This document shows, in pieces, positions 25,901 through 37,300 of a DNA stretch of 57,510 nucleotides. Source of the DNA: Gonapodya sp. JEL0774. Lineage: Eukaryota > Monoblepharomycota > Monoblepharidomycetes > Monoblepharidales > Gonapodyaceae. The stretch's first letter is position 1. Each line of letters begins with the position of its first letter. The notes beneath the pieces were generated by a model. That model was given only the letters and a program-made list of their open reading frames with translations, did not search any database and was not told the DNA's origin. The position numbers and the translations under genes are program-made. The stretch covers positions 1 through 57,510 of the forward strand of contig JADIIX010000141.1 in NCBI GenBank assembly GCA_027604505.1, in the 5' to 3' direction.

Positions 25901-27274
25901 AGTACCGGTGCATCTCCAGGTTCCTCTCTGGCATCCTCGCAGCCACCTGCGACTTCATCCTCTCTCAATAGCACGATGGGAGTTCGACTATCAAAATTCT
26001 TTTCCAGTAAGAATTCCCGCAGCTCATTCCATTTTGGGGATTGCAAGAGCGGAATATCCGCCCGCTTAACGGAAAGAGGGCCTGGCTCCGACAGGGCTCG
26101 AGACAGGACCAGAAATAGTGACCCAAGTTGTGACCAGGTCCGCGCTGATATCTGGAGGCTAACACTCTCAATCTCTGCATCGAAAGCAAGCGGCGAAGAG
26201 GATGGAGGCGTTGCGGCGTTGTAGAGAAAACGGTTGGATGGATCAACATTCCTGGGAACAGTTTTCAACCGAGACTCGTACTCCCACACATCATCGCTGG
26301 TGATAAATGAGGGCCTGGAGTTTGATCTCCGGTACTCCACAGCACTGCTAGCCTCTCCATTAGGTTTAAATAAGAGAGCTCTGTCCAAGAAGATTCCCAG
26401 GATTTCCCTTTTCAGCCAAAGTCCTCGACTCCAACCAGGCCGTTCCCCCAGTGCTATTTTAACATGCTTCAAACACTCATAGTAATCCCTTGTGTGAAAC
26501 AGGAGCTCGCACAGGGCCTCTCGGGTGGAGAAAAGGATCGCCTGAGAGCCAACGGTACGTGTGATGTGCTCAAGACATTTTCGGGTGAGCGCAAGGTCGT
26601 TCACTTTGGTGGCAAGGTGTGACAGACGAAGCCAAAGAGACGAGTCTGACGGGTCGAGCGCAAGGGCCTTGGTATGGTGGCTCAATGTGATTCTTCATCA
26701 GACTTGTGGATTGGGGAGAAAACCCACTTTTAATAAGAACTCAACAGCCTTACTCTCCTCCCCGTCATCAGACAGCAGCAGGGCATAATTTTTAAAAACC
26801 ACGAACTGAAGCAGATGGATAGGTGAGGAGTGGACGATTTGAACCTGAAAAGAGCACCCGGAGATTACTTGGCAAGCAATTGATTCTCGACAACGAACAG
26901 CTCAACATGCCGGCTCAAGTTTTTCTTTGCACAAGCTAAGTTCGAGCAGTCCTTTGTAGATCTCCCTCGCCCTGTCTCGTTCACCATGAGCCTGAAAATG
27001 GAGAGCGCGATCGTACCTGCCCAACGCAAGTTGCAGCTGCAGCGGTATACCATCGCCCGGGAGAACAAGATATCATTCTCGAGCTAGATGTAAGGTTCGG
27101 AATTCAGGAGAGAAATCCACTGACCTCTATCTCTCGTGTTGTCTGCTCTTCTGTCTTGGAAGCAACATCCGGAGGATCCTCGTTCAAACCGATCCATCGA
27201 ATCTGAGGTGCGATTCAGTAATATCATTAGTACTCCCATCGCGACTGAACAGTTCTATCATGTCGAGTTACCAT
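19978..27274 (-). CDS. HIR-complex subunit Hir3/CABIN1-like, TPR histone-chaperone scaffold
   Basis: A large multi-exon gene for the scaffold of the HIR/HIRA complex, which deposits H3-H4 outside replication and represses histone genes in the nucleus. N-terminal exons read GLNEDPPDVASKTEEQ, LALGRYDRALHFQAHGERDR and REIYKGLLELSLCKEKLEPA, then SSPIHLLQFVVFKNYALLL and ALALDPSDSSLWLRLSHLA: TPR-like repeats at the positions seen in Hir3/CABIN1. A basic RRRSKRN motif lies near 25650. Downstream pieces fit the family order: YAFMAARFAEKLNKPVE (~21970), RYFKRLDKDNWYHKFTY (~21500), AELCRGGRDGWNVAFQ (~20900). The last exon (20790-19978) is charged. I read the start as a lone ATG exon (27274-27272) spliced to 27202. 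Exons between 21 and 24.7 kb are only roughly placed. Confidence 0.85.
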
Positions 27275-27364
27275 CGTGACATGTCAGTTGACCGAAATAA
27301 TGTTCGGGCCAGTTTCGCGTTTATCAAATTATCCGCCGTGCGTTCACATGAACAAAACGAAGTC
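27275..27364. promoter_or_regulatory. Short bidirectional promoter (Hir3 / lumazine synthase)
   Basis: Only 90 bp separate the two divergent start codons, so both genes must share the regulatory DNA or use transcription starts close to or inside each other's 5' regions. An extra ATG at 27282-27280 on the minus strand lies 8 nt before the proposed Hir3 start and would form a three-codon upstream frame that ends at the first splice junction. Confidence 0.55.
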
Positions 27365-28119
27365 ATGTCTGACGACAAGACCGTAAAAGGTCTGTCGGAA
27401 GCGGTGCACCATGATTATCACGTTTGACTCATAATCCCTCTCATCGCTTTCTGGAATCCTGCCTGATCCCATCTTCGTGTTGCACTTTGCCGGATCGGAA
27501 TCATATTCTCGTTCGCAAACCACTCGAACAGGACTTACTCCTCTCGCTGAGGGCTCGCTAGATGGATCTTCGCTGAAAATCCTCGTTGGTCAGTCTCGTG
27601 TTCCCCCGTCTCACATTGATCAATTGCGATCCAACTGCATCCCAACCGCAACTCTCTAATCCACCAGTACACACCCGGTGGAATAGCTCTATCGTGGACT
27701 CTCTGGTCAAGGGCTGCGTTGATACACTCACCACTAAACTCAAGGTCCCATCATCGTCAGTCACCGTTCGTGCTGTTCCGGGAGCCTACGAACTGCCGTA
27801 CGCGTGCCAGCAGCTCATCAAAACCGGCTTCTACGATGCAGTTGTTGCCATTGGCGTGCTTATTAAGGGAGAAACGGCGCATTTCGAATACATTGCGGAC
27901 GCTACCACACAAGGCTTAATGCGTGTCCAGTTGGATGCTCAGGTACCAGTGGTGTTTGGGGTCCTTACAGCTCTGAAGGAAGAGCAAGCTCTGCTACGAG
28001 CCGGCATTAGGGTGAATGGAAAAGAGGGACACAATCATGGAATCGATTGGGCAAGTGCTGCTGTGGAGATGGCACTCATCCGAAAGCAAACAGCAATCAT
28101 AGAAAAGAAAGGAAATTGA
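27365..28119 (+). CDS. RIB4: 6,7-dimethyl-8-ribityllumazine synthase
   Basis: It condenses ribityl-aminopyrimidinedione with 3,4-dihydroxy-2-butanone-4-phosphate, the penultimate step of riboflavin synthesis. Three exons: 27365-27389, one from about 27532 to 27591, and one from about 27669 to the stop. The product is ~185 residues, normal for fungal homopentameric enzymes. Motifs: LKILVVHTRWNSSIV (substrate-binding W/N), VPGAYELPYACQQL, AIGVLIKGETAHFEYI (catalytic His region), VPVVFGVLT and the C-terminal GHNHGIDWASAAVEMALIRK. No targeting peptide is visible. Confidence 0.95.
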
Positions 28120-28381
28120 AACATACAATAAACTATAAATCTCGAGATTGTATTCGTGACGTATCTGAACAAAGCAACGTGAATGTCTGAGTTTGGACTT
28201 GCGTGCTCAAAATGAAGCAGACAGGGTTCTCAATGGTGATGGATTGACAATCTTACAAGACATGATATCAGACAAAAATTCCTCCTTCATCCTCCATTCC
28301 GTTATTTGTACATATCCCCCATACCCTCACATCATCCAGTCATACCACCCCTTTGTGGCGTCCGAATCCCGATCTACACCG

Positions 28382-29110
28382 TTACCCAAACATTTTGATC
28401 TTCTTCAGCTCCTCCCTCGACTTTGCTTCCAATTCTTTATGACGCTGTTTTATTCGGAGAAGTTCTTTGTGTGGTCCGGGGTCCTTCGGGTCAAGCTCGA
28501 TGCACTGGTGTGGGCACACCACCATGAGCAACACGTCTTATGTGAGCCGGGATGAAGCCTACTTTTTTGAAATCCGCTTCTGCCAGATCCAGGTCCTTCA
28601 ATTCAAACCGAGCCTGACCGCGACGGAAATACGCCTTAACCGCCTTATCGTCAATCTTGATTGCCTGCAATGGCGTCGGTTCCCGTTGAACATGCACAAG
28701 GAACCAGGAAGGCATAGAAGCACCCACCTCTGTTGCAGCCCACACTGCCCTTTCATACTTCTTAGCTTTCAGTTGACATAGGGCCATGTTGCTATATACC
28801 ACCGGAATGAGTGCACGAATCTCCTTCACGAGATCCTCAGAAACTGGCTCGGCATTAGGTACAATAGCCGCCATCGAGGAATTGTCCATTCCCTTTGCAA
28901 AGAGTAGGCTTTGATGATAGGATTGCATGGCTTTTGGGTACTCTCCAGCCTTGAGGGCCTCGTTGCCTATGATCTCGGCATGGATACATTTGCCCAGTCC
29001 ACAACATGCCATCCACCTCGAATCCGCAGGGCCAGACGGGTTAGCTCACCTTGGTCCTTCAGCTCTCGTGCCTTCGAAAGTTTTTCGGTCACACTTTGCG
29101 CTGCAGCCAT
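28382..29110 (-). CDS. TPR-domain protein (FKBP/PP5/TTC-type co-chaperone-like)
   Basis: Begins MAAAQSVTEKLSKARELKDQ at 29110, with an intron before GNEALKAGEYPKAMQSYHQS. Three TPR motifs follow: the one just named, VYSNMALCQLKAKKYERAV, and AVKAYFRRGQARFELKDLD, in the order and with the K/N/N/K/R residues of carboxylate-clamp TPR domains that bind Hsp70/Hsp90 C-termini. A last exon (near 28500-28382) reads LELDPKDPGPHKELLRIKQ and a charged helix ending KKIKMFG. There is no peptidyl-prolyl isomerase or phosphatase domain, so it is a stand-alone TPR protein of ~165-180 residues. It is divergent from Mo25 with 201 bp between start codons. Confidence 0.82.
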
Positions 29111-29311
29111 TTGGAAATGTTGTTGCCCGGAGTCTTTCCACAGCTCTGCTTGGCCTTCGTTGAGTCCACTCGGACCGCAGCCTTTGGTGTAAATATTCCC
29201 CTTCCCCCAAACCCCCAAGTGCGATTCTTCTCTCCGCCTGTCGAGGCCATCGCAAGGCCGGCCCCACGCGGCGTGATTGCCGCAACCGTCGCATCTCAAC
29301 ACCAGAGTGGG

Positions 29312-30876
29312 ATGGCGTTCCTATTCAAACCAAAGGCAAGGAGCCCTCAGGAGCTAGTGCGATATGCAAAAGAGCTGTCGCTGAAGCTTGGGGAATCGGA
29401 CACCAAGAAGGTAAACTTGAGTGGTGCCTGGATGAATTATGAGGAACAGGGAATCGCGTCTCTGTCTCCCGTCATCGTATCGTCATAATCCAACCTCAAG
29501 CGCAATATCCGTCGCTGACATGAACAGATAAATGAAGAGTTTTCACGGACAATAGCAGAAATAAAGCGCTTGCTGTACGGGGACGCCGGTGAATTGGTCG
29601 TGCCGAAGATCTTGGCTGGGGAATCTCAAACGCTGATTCACCTCACCCATTGCATTCAGAGACGGAACCGCAACCGGACCAGGTCGCACAGATTGCACAA
29701 GAAGTGTATAGCACGGATCTGCTACAGGTCATAGTTCAGAACATTGCTCGGTTCGAGTTCGAAGCGCGAAAGGATGTTGCTTCTATTTTCAACAACCTTC
29801 TTCGACGGCAAATTGGCACGAGGTCGCCCACTGTGGAATACCTGCAGACAAAGGAATCTATTTTGTTCTCTCTGCTGAGCGGGTTTGTGCTCCTCTACCC
29901 ATTGCTAAAGAGCTTCAGTCTTTGAACTCGTTTTGTCGTGCCCCCTTTGTTTACCTTTTGTGGTTACGCTGTGCTGCTTGCACCCACATCACTAGGTATG
30001 AGAACCAAGAAATTGCTCTTAACTGTGGCATGATTCTTCGGGAATGCATTCGACACGAAGTTCTCGCCAAAGCACTCCTCGTATCACCCCACTTTTGGAA
30101 GTTCACTCAATATGTGGAGCTCTCCACGTTCGATACCGCCAGCGACGCATTCGCGACATTTAAGGATCTTCTTACAAAGCATAAACAGATGGTCGCAGAG
30201 TTTCTGGATAAAAACTATGACCAGGTAAGGAGTCCACATTCCTTGCCAACTGTGCAATGACGATTTTGAATCCCTTTCCCCCCATAAGTTCTTCACGAAA
30301 TATACCCAGCTACTCATGTCGAACAATTATGTCACCAAGCGACAATCGCTCAAGGTAAAGTAATGCACTGTCGAGGTATTAGCTTCTTCAACCCGACCAT
30401 ACGTTCTGTCCGCCGTCCAGCTCTTGGGAGAGCTCCTTCTCGACCGAGCAAACTTTTCAGTCATGACTCGCTACATCGGTAACGTGGAGAACCTCAAGCT
30501 CATGATGAACTTGTTGCGGGATAAGAGCCGAAATATACAGTTTGAGGCATTCCATGTATTCAAGGTGTGTGAAGCTATACCGAATTGCCGTTCGTATTAT
30601 GTTGTACTTTCTATATTGGACGGATGTCGCACTTCCTCAGGTGTTCGTGGCAAATCCTAACAAACCCAAGCCCGTGCTTGATATCTTGCAAAAGAACAAG
30701 GACAAACTGCTGTCATTCTTGAGCAATTTTCAAACCGATCGAACAGGTATGTTGCACTTCGTCTGATGGTGTCCGTTACCCAAATGCAAAACCTTCCTCC
30801 GTTGTGCGTCCGAACAGACGACGAGCAGTTCAACGACGAAAAGGCTTTCCTCATTAAGCAGATTAGAGATTTGTAG
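29312..30876 (+). CDS. Mo25/CAB39-like scaffold protein (Hym1)
   Basis: Mo25 is a helical-repeat scaffold that activates STE20/LKB1-type kinases; in fungi Hym1 acts in the RAM/MOR network that controls polarity and septation. Exons read: [155 protein letters not shown]; and the end [15 protein letters not shown]. These track human CAB39 along its full length (~335-340 residues). At least seven exons. The last codons match the conserved C-terminus closely, so the 3' end is firm. Confidence 0.95.
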
Positions 30877-31147
30877 TTTTCTGCGCAGGTAATGCGGGCG
30901 GAAGGGTGGTGCATATTCAGACGGAGAAGGGAGACCACGCGAAACGATACACACAGTATTAGCAACTCACACATAATGTAAATTGAGGTCGTGTTGAAGG
31001 TACGATAGACTGTTGGTGGCAAAGGCCTCTTTCCAAAATGCCTGAAGATGACCGAAGTGGCGAAGCAAACTATCCTGCACGCTCATCACTACAGCCCAAA
31101 CAGGAAACATTCCATTCGAATATCTCACTTCTAACCACACCCACAAC
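30877..31147. other. Intergenic region, Mo25 to profilin
   Basis: 271 bp between the Mo25 stop and the profilin ATG on the same strand. It should contain the Mo25 3' UTR and the profilin promoter. I see no coding exon. Confidence 0.4.
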
Positions 31148-31922
31148 ATGAGCTGGAGTTCATACGTCGACAACAACCTTCTCGGAACTGGCAAAGTCTC
31201 CAAAGGTAGGTGGGGGTGACGCACCTGAATCAACTTCGAGAGCGGAGTGGGGCTCATTGACCTCCATGACACAACAAGCTGCCATTTACGGTCACGATGG
31301 AAAGCTCTGGGCATCGTCTAAAGGCTTCACAGTGAGTTGATCGAGGGCTTGTTTGAGTATAAGGACTCGATTTGACGGACCACGTTCTCCTGTGTGCGAA
31401 CCGAATGCATAATTCAAGGTTGCAGCGGACGAATGTACAAAACTGTTGAAGGGATTCACGGATCCGAGTGGTTTGAGGGCAAGCGGGTTGCATATTGGAG
31501 GAACGAAGGTGAATGCTCGCCCGCAGCAACCCCTCCCCCACCACATCAGTGCACCCAGCATGTGTGACCCATCATTCTGCTTTCACATATCTAGTTCATT
31601 GTCCTCCGTGCGGATGACCGGTCTATCTACGGCAAGCAAGGTGCGACGGGCATCATTTGCGTGAAGACGAAGCAGGCAGTACTGATCGGATTCTACCCAG
31701 AGGGCGTGCAGCCGGGTGGTGAGTACAAGATAAAATTGGATCGGATTTTGATCAGGAAGTGGGAGCCTCGAAACCTCACGACCAAACCTTCTCTGCTTGG
31801 GGACCCCTCGCATCCACTTCCCACCCTACGCTCGACCTTGCTGTCACTCCTCCATCGCAAATTCAGCTGCCACCAAAGTGGTCGAAGACCTAGCAGACTA
31901 TTTGATTGGCGTGTCCTATTGA
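31148..31922 (+). CDS. Profilin
   Basis: Profilin binds G-actin, proline-rich ligands and phosphoinositides and feeds actin filament growth. Exons read [55 protein letters not shown] with GLHIGGTKF, then [20 protein letters not shown] and [14 protein letters not shown], and finally [18 protein letters not shown]. The N-terminal MSWxxYV and C-terminal DYLIGV are the family's poly-proline-binding helices. Predicted length ~127 residues, normal for fungal profilin. Five exons; the last donor after VQPG is GTGAGT. A possible AATAAA signal lies at 31966, between this gene and the convergent SMAP gene 52 bp away. Confidence 0.96.
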
Positions 31923-31973
31923 ATACCCTAAAACGGATTAGATGTTGATGCATATTCTACAAAACAATAAATG

Positions 31974-33372
31974 CTAACCAATGGCGATTCCCCGACCCGT
32001 GCGCTTCTGCCTAAAAAGTGCCTGTGCCCTTTCAAACTCGCTTACAAGGTCGTTCTCGATTCTCCGCCCAGTCTTACTGTCCGTTGCGTCTGTAAACGGT
32101 TTCGATGTCCCAGCAATGCCTCCACCGCTCGAAGCCGGAGGCACAGCTCCAGACTTCTTGGCACCCATGAGACGAAGAAACTTGTCTCGACGGGCTTCGT
32201 CGCCACCAAGGGAGTCTGCCGTGACGTTGCCCCATTGCGTCCAGCCTCCACCAGTCTGAAGGTTAACATTGCGTTTGAGAAGATATTCAGCAAATGAGTT
32301 GAGAAATACAATGGAAGCACGATGGCTTACAGTTTCCTGGGCCTTGGACCCTGCGGCCGCCGTGTTCGCTGTCATCGGTACACCGTCAGGTTTGGATTTC
32401 TCCTTTTTCTTCTTCTCCTCCCTTTTGTCCTTCTTGGATGGTTTCGTTTCAATCTCTGAAGGATCCGTGGTTGCAGTGGTGTCCGGTAAGGGATCTGAGG
32501 TTTCGGTGGAGAGTTTGCGATTTTTCTGGGAAATTACAACAGAGGAAATCACAAAACACCAGACACGTTCATAGATGGATTATGGTAGGTCAAGCATATA
32601 GGGGGAGAAGGAGATGGGGATATCTCACCTTGGATTTCTTTGATTGAGCCTCTGTTTCGGGTTTGCTGCTAGCACCTTTGGTTTGGGACGGCGCTAACTT
32701 CTCCGCCCCATCCTTGGAGTCCCCTCTCCCTTCATCTTCCTGCTCCTTTGCTTCCTTAGCTTTCTTCTCCTTCTTCCGCCGCTTCTTTTCATTTGCAGTC
32801 GTGTCTGTAATAGTGGTAGCCCCATCATCCTTTGAAGATTCGAGCTTTGAGTCCGAGTTCGCGTCAGCGTCGCTCTGTGTATCACCCTTGCGCCGTTTTC
32901 GCTTTTCCTTCTTAGCCGGCTTCACGTCGTCAGCACCCTCGTTGTCAGCATCCGCCGGGCTCGCATTGACCACAACCAGAGAATTCTGCTCCATCACGAC
33001 CAAACCCTTCTTATCGTTTCCATCTGTCTTCTCAGCCGTGTCCTCTGTATTTTCTTTCTTCTTCTTCTTGTTCTTGTCCTTTTTCTTCTTCTCCTTCTTC
33101 TCCATCTTGGTCGCTTCCTTCTCTGACCCCTTTGGGGTCACCAATTCCGATTCCAGTTCCTCGGCACCTTCAGCCGCATGCTTCTTCTTGGATTTCTTTG
33201 GTTTCACATCTGCTCTCGCATTGTGTTTGAATCAAGCAACTGAGTTGAGGTTATTTGAATGAACAAGAAAGGCTATCTCACCAGGGGCGATTTCCAGTTC
33301 ATCAGGAAGCGATTGCAGTTCTCCTCCCGCTTGGCGCTTTCGTTTCTTAATCTTAACTTGTGCTTCGCTCAT
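31974..33372 (-). CDS. Lysine-rich protein with C-terminal SMAP (small acidic protein-like) domain
   Basis: Starts MSEAQVKIKKRKRQAGG at 33372. The long middle exon (33207 to about 32640) is dominated by K/E/D runs such as KKKDKNKKKKKEN and KKEKRKRRKGD. The last exon begins near 32530 (KNRKLSTETSD) and ends with a folded-looking region: GGGWTQWGNVTADSLGGDEA, RRDKFLRLMGAKKSG and KTGRRIENDLVSEFERAQAL. The pattern W-x-x-A-x-x-GD-x-x-R-x-x-KF-x-RLMG is what I know as the SMAP domain; its function is unsettled, and the charged tract suggests a nuclear or nucleolar place. The lysine tract resembles RNA polymerase I-associated factors but I see no other support for that. Confidence 0.72.
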
Positions 33373-33556
33373 GTTTGTTCTTGATGATTTGAATTCAACG
33401 ATAGCAGTCTTTGCCTGATTACTTCTTTTCCTTTGGCCGCCTGTGGTCACAACTGGGTTCTGATCACTCGTGATCGTCTCACGAAGCACCGGACTAACCG
33501 GGAGTCCCGGCCAGGCTGTTTCAGGTCTTGCTCCGGATTCACAACTATCACCTGCG

Positions 33557-34100
33557 ATGGCTCTGTATCCGACTTTGGATATCCCGTCGATTCTCATGGT
33601 GCGTACCGAAATATTTCATGAAAGTTTCTCCAGAACTCGAGACGGCGAATCGCACAGTAACCTTCTTATGAACCCAATAAATCAGTATGTCAGTCACAAT
33701 TCGCAACCACCGCGAGTCATCCCGCTGGAATTTACATTCCCGGAGCCGTCGATCGATGCAGGGAGGTGTTTTGCAGATGCTGGCGGTAAGAGCAACGCTC
33801 CTCTCGGAAAGGCAATTCAGGTGAGATTGTAACCCACCCACACATCATCGACAATTGATTTCAATGCTGGCGTCTGGTTTTTTTCTGAAGGAATTCGCAC
33901 TTCGCCTGGCACGAATGGACAAAGACCTTGTCACTGTTTCACACACGACCGCAAATGGGTTTCCGTTCACACTTCGCGTTAGAAAAGAGCATTTCTCTGT
34001 CAGCGACACTTTTGCGTTCACCAAGGATGATGTTCGACTTCCAGCAGAGTCCAAGTACGTCGTTGAGGTCACAGTAGCGTTCCCCTCTTCTTTGTCGTAA
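33557..34100 (+). CDS. Hypothetical protein, family not recognised
   Basis: Two exons: 33557 (MALYPTLDIPSILM...) to ...GKAIQ near 33820, then EFALRLARMDKDLVTV... after an AG near 33888. With this reading the product is ~155 residues ending TVAFPSSLS. A GT donor at about 34054 (GTACGT, after PAES) offers an alternative last exon from about 34192 that ends soon after (NALNTLR). The second half looks folded, with alternating hydrophobic strands (TTANGFPFTLRVRKEHF). I recognise no domain, signal peptide or membrane segment. It is divergent from the SMAP gene, 184 bp away, and lies 200 bp before GGA. Confidence 0.5.
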
Positions 34101-34300
34101 TGGTTTGTGAGTAAAGCAATTAGTATTATTGTGAGAATAACTGAAGTATATTTTAAGAAATGATATATCCTGTGTCCGCTCGCATGCGCAGCGCCTTGAA
34201 TACCCTTCGCTGATCACCTTCGCATCTGGAGCGAAGCCGAAACAGCAATATCTATACAGCAGCAACACCATCACCAAACACTCCAAGATCCTAGCAAGAA

Positions 34301-37300
34301 ATGGAAAAGATTGAAGAATGGCTCGGCACGAACTACAGTGTCGACAATTGGAAGGTGGGAGTCCAAATGTGGAATTTCAGTTCAGACCCCACTGCTTAGT
34401 TTAATCCAATCCACTATCTCTTATGTTCGTAAGCTTGAAGGAATGATAGGTTAGCTCATCAATTCTCCATTGCGATGTCGCCGCACCACACATACCCATC
34501 TTGAACCATTCCTCCGTACAGACAATGCCACAGATATTAATCGTTGGGAGGCGGACCTCAATCTCAATCTTGAAATCTGCGAGTTGGTGAACAAGAAGGG
34601 TAGTGGCTGGTGAGTTACGAGTTACGAGTGCTCACAGCATCCGGTGTCTTGGAGCCGGCTCATCCTCGGTGCTTGTCTGCAAGCAAGAATTCAACTTTAC
34701 CCTCACATGCTCGTTCGCCATTGCCCCCACCCTCGTATTGCATAGGCCCCGCGATGCCGCCGTGCTTGTACTCAAGATTCTCAACAGCAAAAGCGCTCAA
34801 TCCGGTCTCTTGGCCCTGACGCTTCTGGACAACCTCGTGAAAAACTGCGGGACTCCCTTTCAGATGCAGATTGGACACAAGGAATTTCTCACTGGTCTGA
34901 CCAGAAAATTTCCCGAGCATCCACCGGTGAGGCACAGTTGGTTGAAATTGTATGATTTTATGGATCGCATGTTTGACTTATCGCCACCCAAACACCCAAC
35001 CCCTGTACGCGAATCTCAAACAGTCTATTGTAAGCCCTGTCCAGTACCGAATCCTCGAGCTTCTCCAAGAGTGGAACGCCACCTTGGCGCAGGGCCGGTA
35101 CGCGTCGGATTTCCGACACGTCCGCGCGGTGTGCAACCAACTATCTTACAGGGGATACAGATTCACCGATTTCAACGCAGATACGAGTGTGCTCAAGGAA
35201 AGGCCTGTGCTAAGGAATGAGAAGGAACTGGAAGATGAGGACAGAAAACACCAGGAGGCGAAGTTGCAGGACTTGTTGAGGAGGAAAACGCCAGAAGCGC
35301 TCGCGGAGGCCAATGAGATTATGAAAACTCTCGCCGGATACGTGAGTATCCGCTTTTTGGAACGATGTTTTGGTGTTACCTCCGCACTCATCATTGTCTC
35401 CCCATTTGCACACTCTCTCTTCATGGTCACAACTTCAACTCGAATCAAATCTGACCCTAGGATTTGGAAGCACGTCCAAACTACAAGAAGCAATTTTTGG
35501 ATGAGCTTTCCAAAATTGAAGTCAAGGCTAGAGAACTGCAAAATTTCTTGGCCACCGCAACCCAAATGAACCGACTGGATGAACACGCGGCGCATTTGTT
35601 CAACGAATGCAAGAGCGCACAAACGAAGATTCAGAATTGGGTTGCTGAGGAAGACGACGCCGAGTCGACCGGTGAGCACTGGGGCTTTAAAATGCCTTTT
35701 CAAGAACGAGAGTCTGTTTCTTCTTTCTTGTACTGGTGTAATGGCACCTTGACATCTTCCCTCAAAGCCCGCCTGCTCGCTGTCAATGACATTCTCAACG
35801 AAGTTACTCTGGGCTATCAGGCGTTCAAGTCTGGAAAACACGCGATGATGGACGCCCGTGCCCAGCAAGGACTCATCGGTACAGCGGCCGCTGCAACGAG
35901 CGTAACGCCTGTTGGGGTAATCACCAGAGCGCAAATGGGCGGAGTGGTGCAGAATGTGCGAGTTGGTCCAGAGCCTCTATCGGCGAATGGAGGTGCGAAC
36001 AAACTTGAATCACCGGCGAAGCCCATTTGTGAGTGAATAATTCTCGATGTCACTATCACTTTATTGTCCAACTGTGGAAATAATCCCTGAACCAGCCAAC
36101 ATTGTGGATGATCTGTTGGGTATCAGCTTTATGGTGAGAGCAACAATGTGTAGAAAGTGCAACCTTCATGAAGGTCTGACAAGTTGCACCCTACAGGGTC
36201 CCTCTAGCTCCTCTACTTCTTCCACGTCGGGGATGCAACCAAGTTCTAACATGTTTGGAGAAGCTAACAGTGAGGATTCGGCGTACAATAGTTCGTTCCG
36301 CGTATTCTTTCTGATCTACCACTTTCAATCCGCAGAGTCTTTACTGCCTCCGTTACCCAATTCAAGTGCCTATGGTGAGTACCTTGGATTGAAATTCCTG
36401 AGCTTGATTTTCCGACTAACTAGAAAACCTCTTCTGCATTTTGCAGGAGGATTTGTACCTTCAAACTCGAACTGGGGCCAACCACAGGGCGAGTACACCA
36501 TGTTGCTTCAAACTGTGGGCTGTGTAGAGCTTTCACGGCTACTCAGTGTCGCAGAACCCGTTCGGTAGCCCCTCTCCCTCCAGTACGCAGCACCATCCCA
36601 TTACCAACCCATTTACGCAGTCGATGTCTTCAGGACCGGGTGCCTATACCATGGGACAGCCGCCCCAAGCTCCCATTCCGCAAACGCAAGCATTGATGAA
36701 CCCGTTTGTTGCGCAGGCTCCGGCTTTTGGGATGAAACCCATGCAACAAACGGGCTTTGCTCCATGGAATCCTCAAATGCACTCAGCTGAAGGTATGTCG
36801 CTGAAGTGTTGTAGACGTTGCTGTTCGGTTATTCGACACACGTTTTCTCAGCGACGGTGCAGGCGACTGAAGGTTTGTCATTGATGTCATATAAGTATCT
36901 AGAAGGTTTTGCTCTGTTATTTCACACGTTTTTACAGCAACAGTACTTGAAAAGAACGGTCTCCGATTCACTCTACGAAAGAGCGGACGGGAAGGTTACG
37001 TGTCCACTTATGTCGCTGTATTTTGGAATGCGATACCGCTACCCATGAGCGGTCTTGACTTTCAGGTCGCAGTTCCGAAGGTGAGCCAATTCGTGGAACT
37101 GGAAATCTCTCCTTGAAGTAAAGTTCATGTCCGCTGTGGCCTCTGTTTCCAGTCAATGCAGGTTGCGGTTGATCCAATTTCTTCGCCAGTCATCCCTCCC
37201 TCGAACAAAGCACCGATCACCCAAATGGTGCATGTCAATAACCCCAATCAAGAACCTGAAAGGTTGCGATTTAGACTAACCTACACCATCAATGGCGTTT

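Noticed and set aside
32663-33262. 199-codon plus-strand frame rich in Phe and Ser
   Set aside because: It is the complement of the lysine/glutamate tract of the SMAP gene.
32640-33372. RNA polymerase I subunit Rpa34-like identity for the lysine-rich gene
   Set aside because: Only the charged tail is similar; the C-terminal KFLRLMG block fits the SMAP family better.
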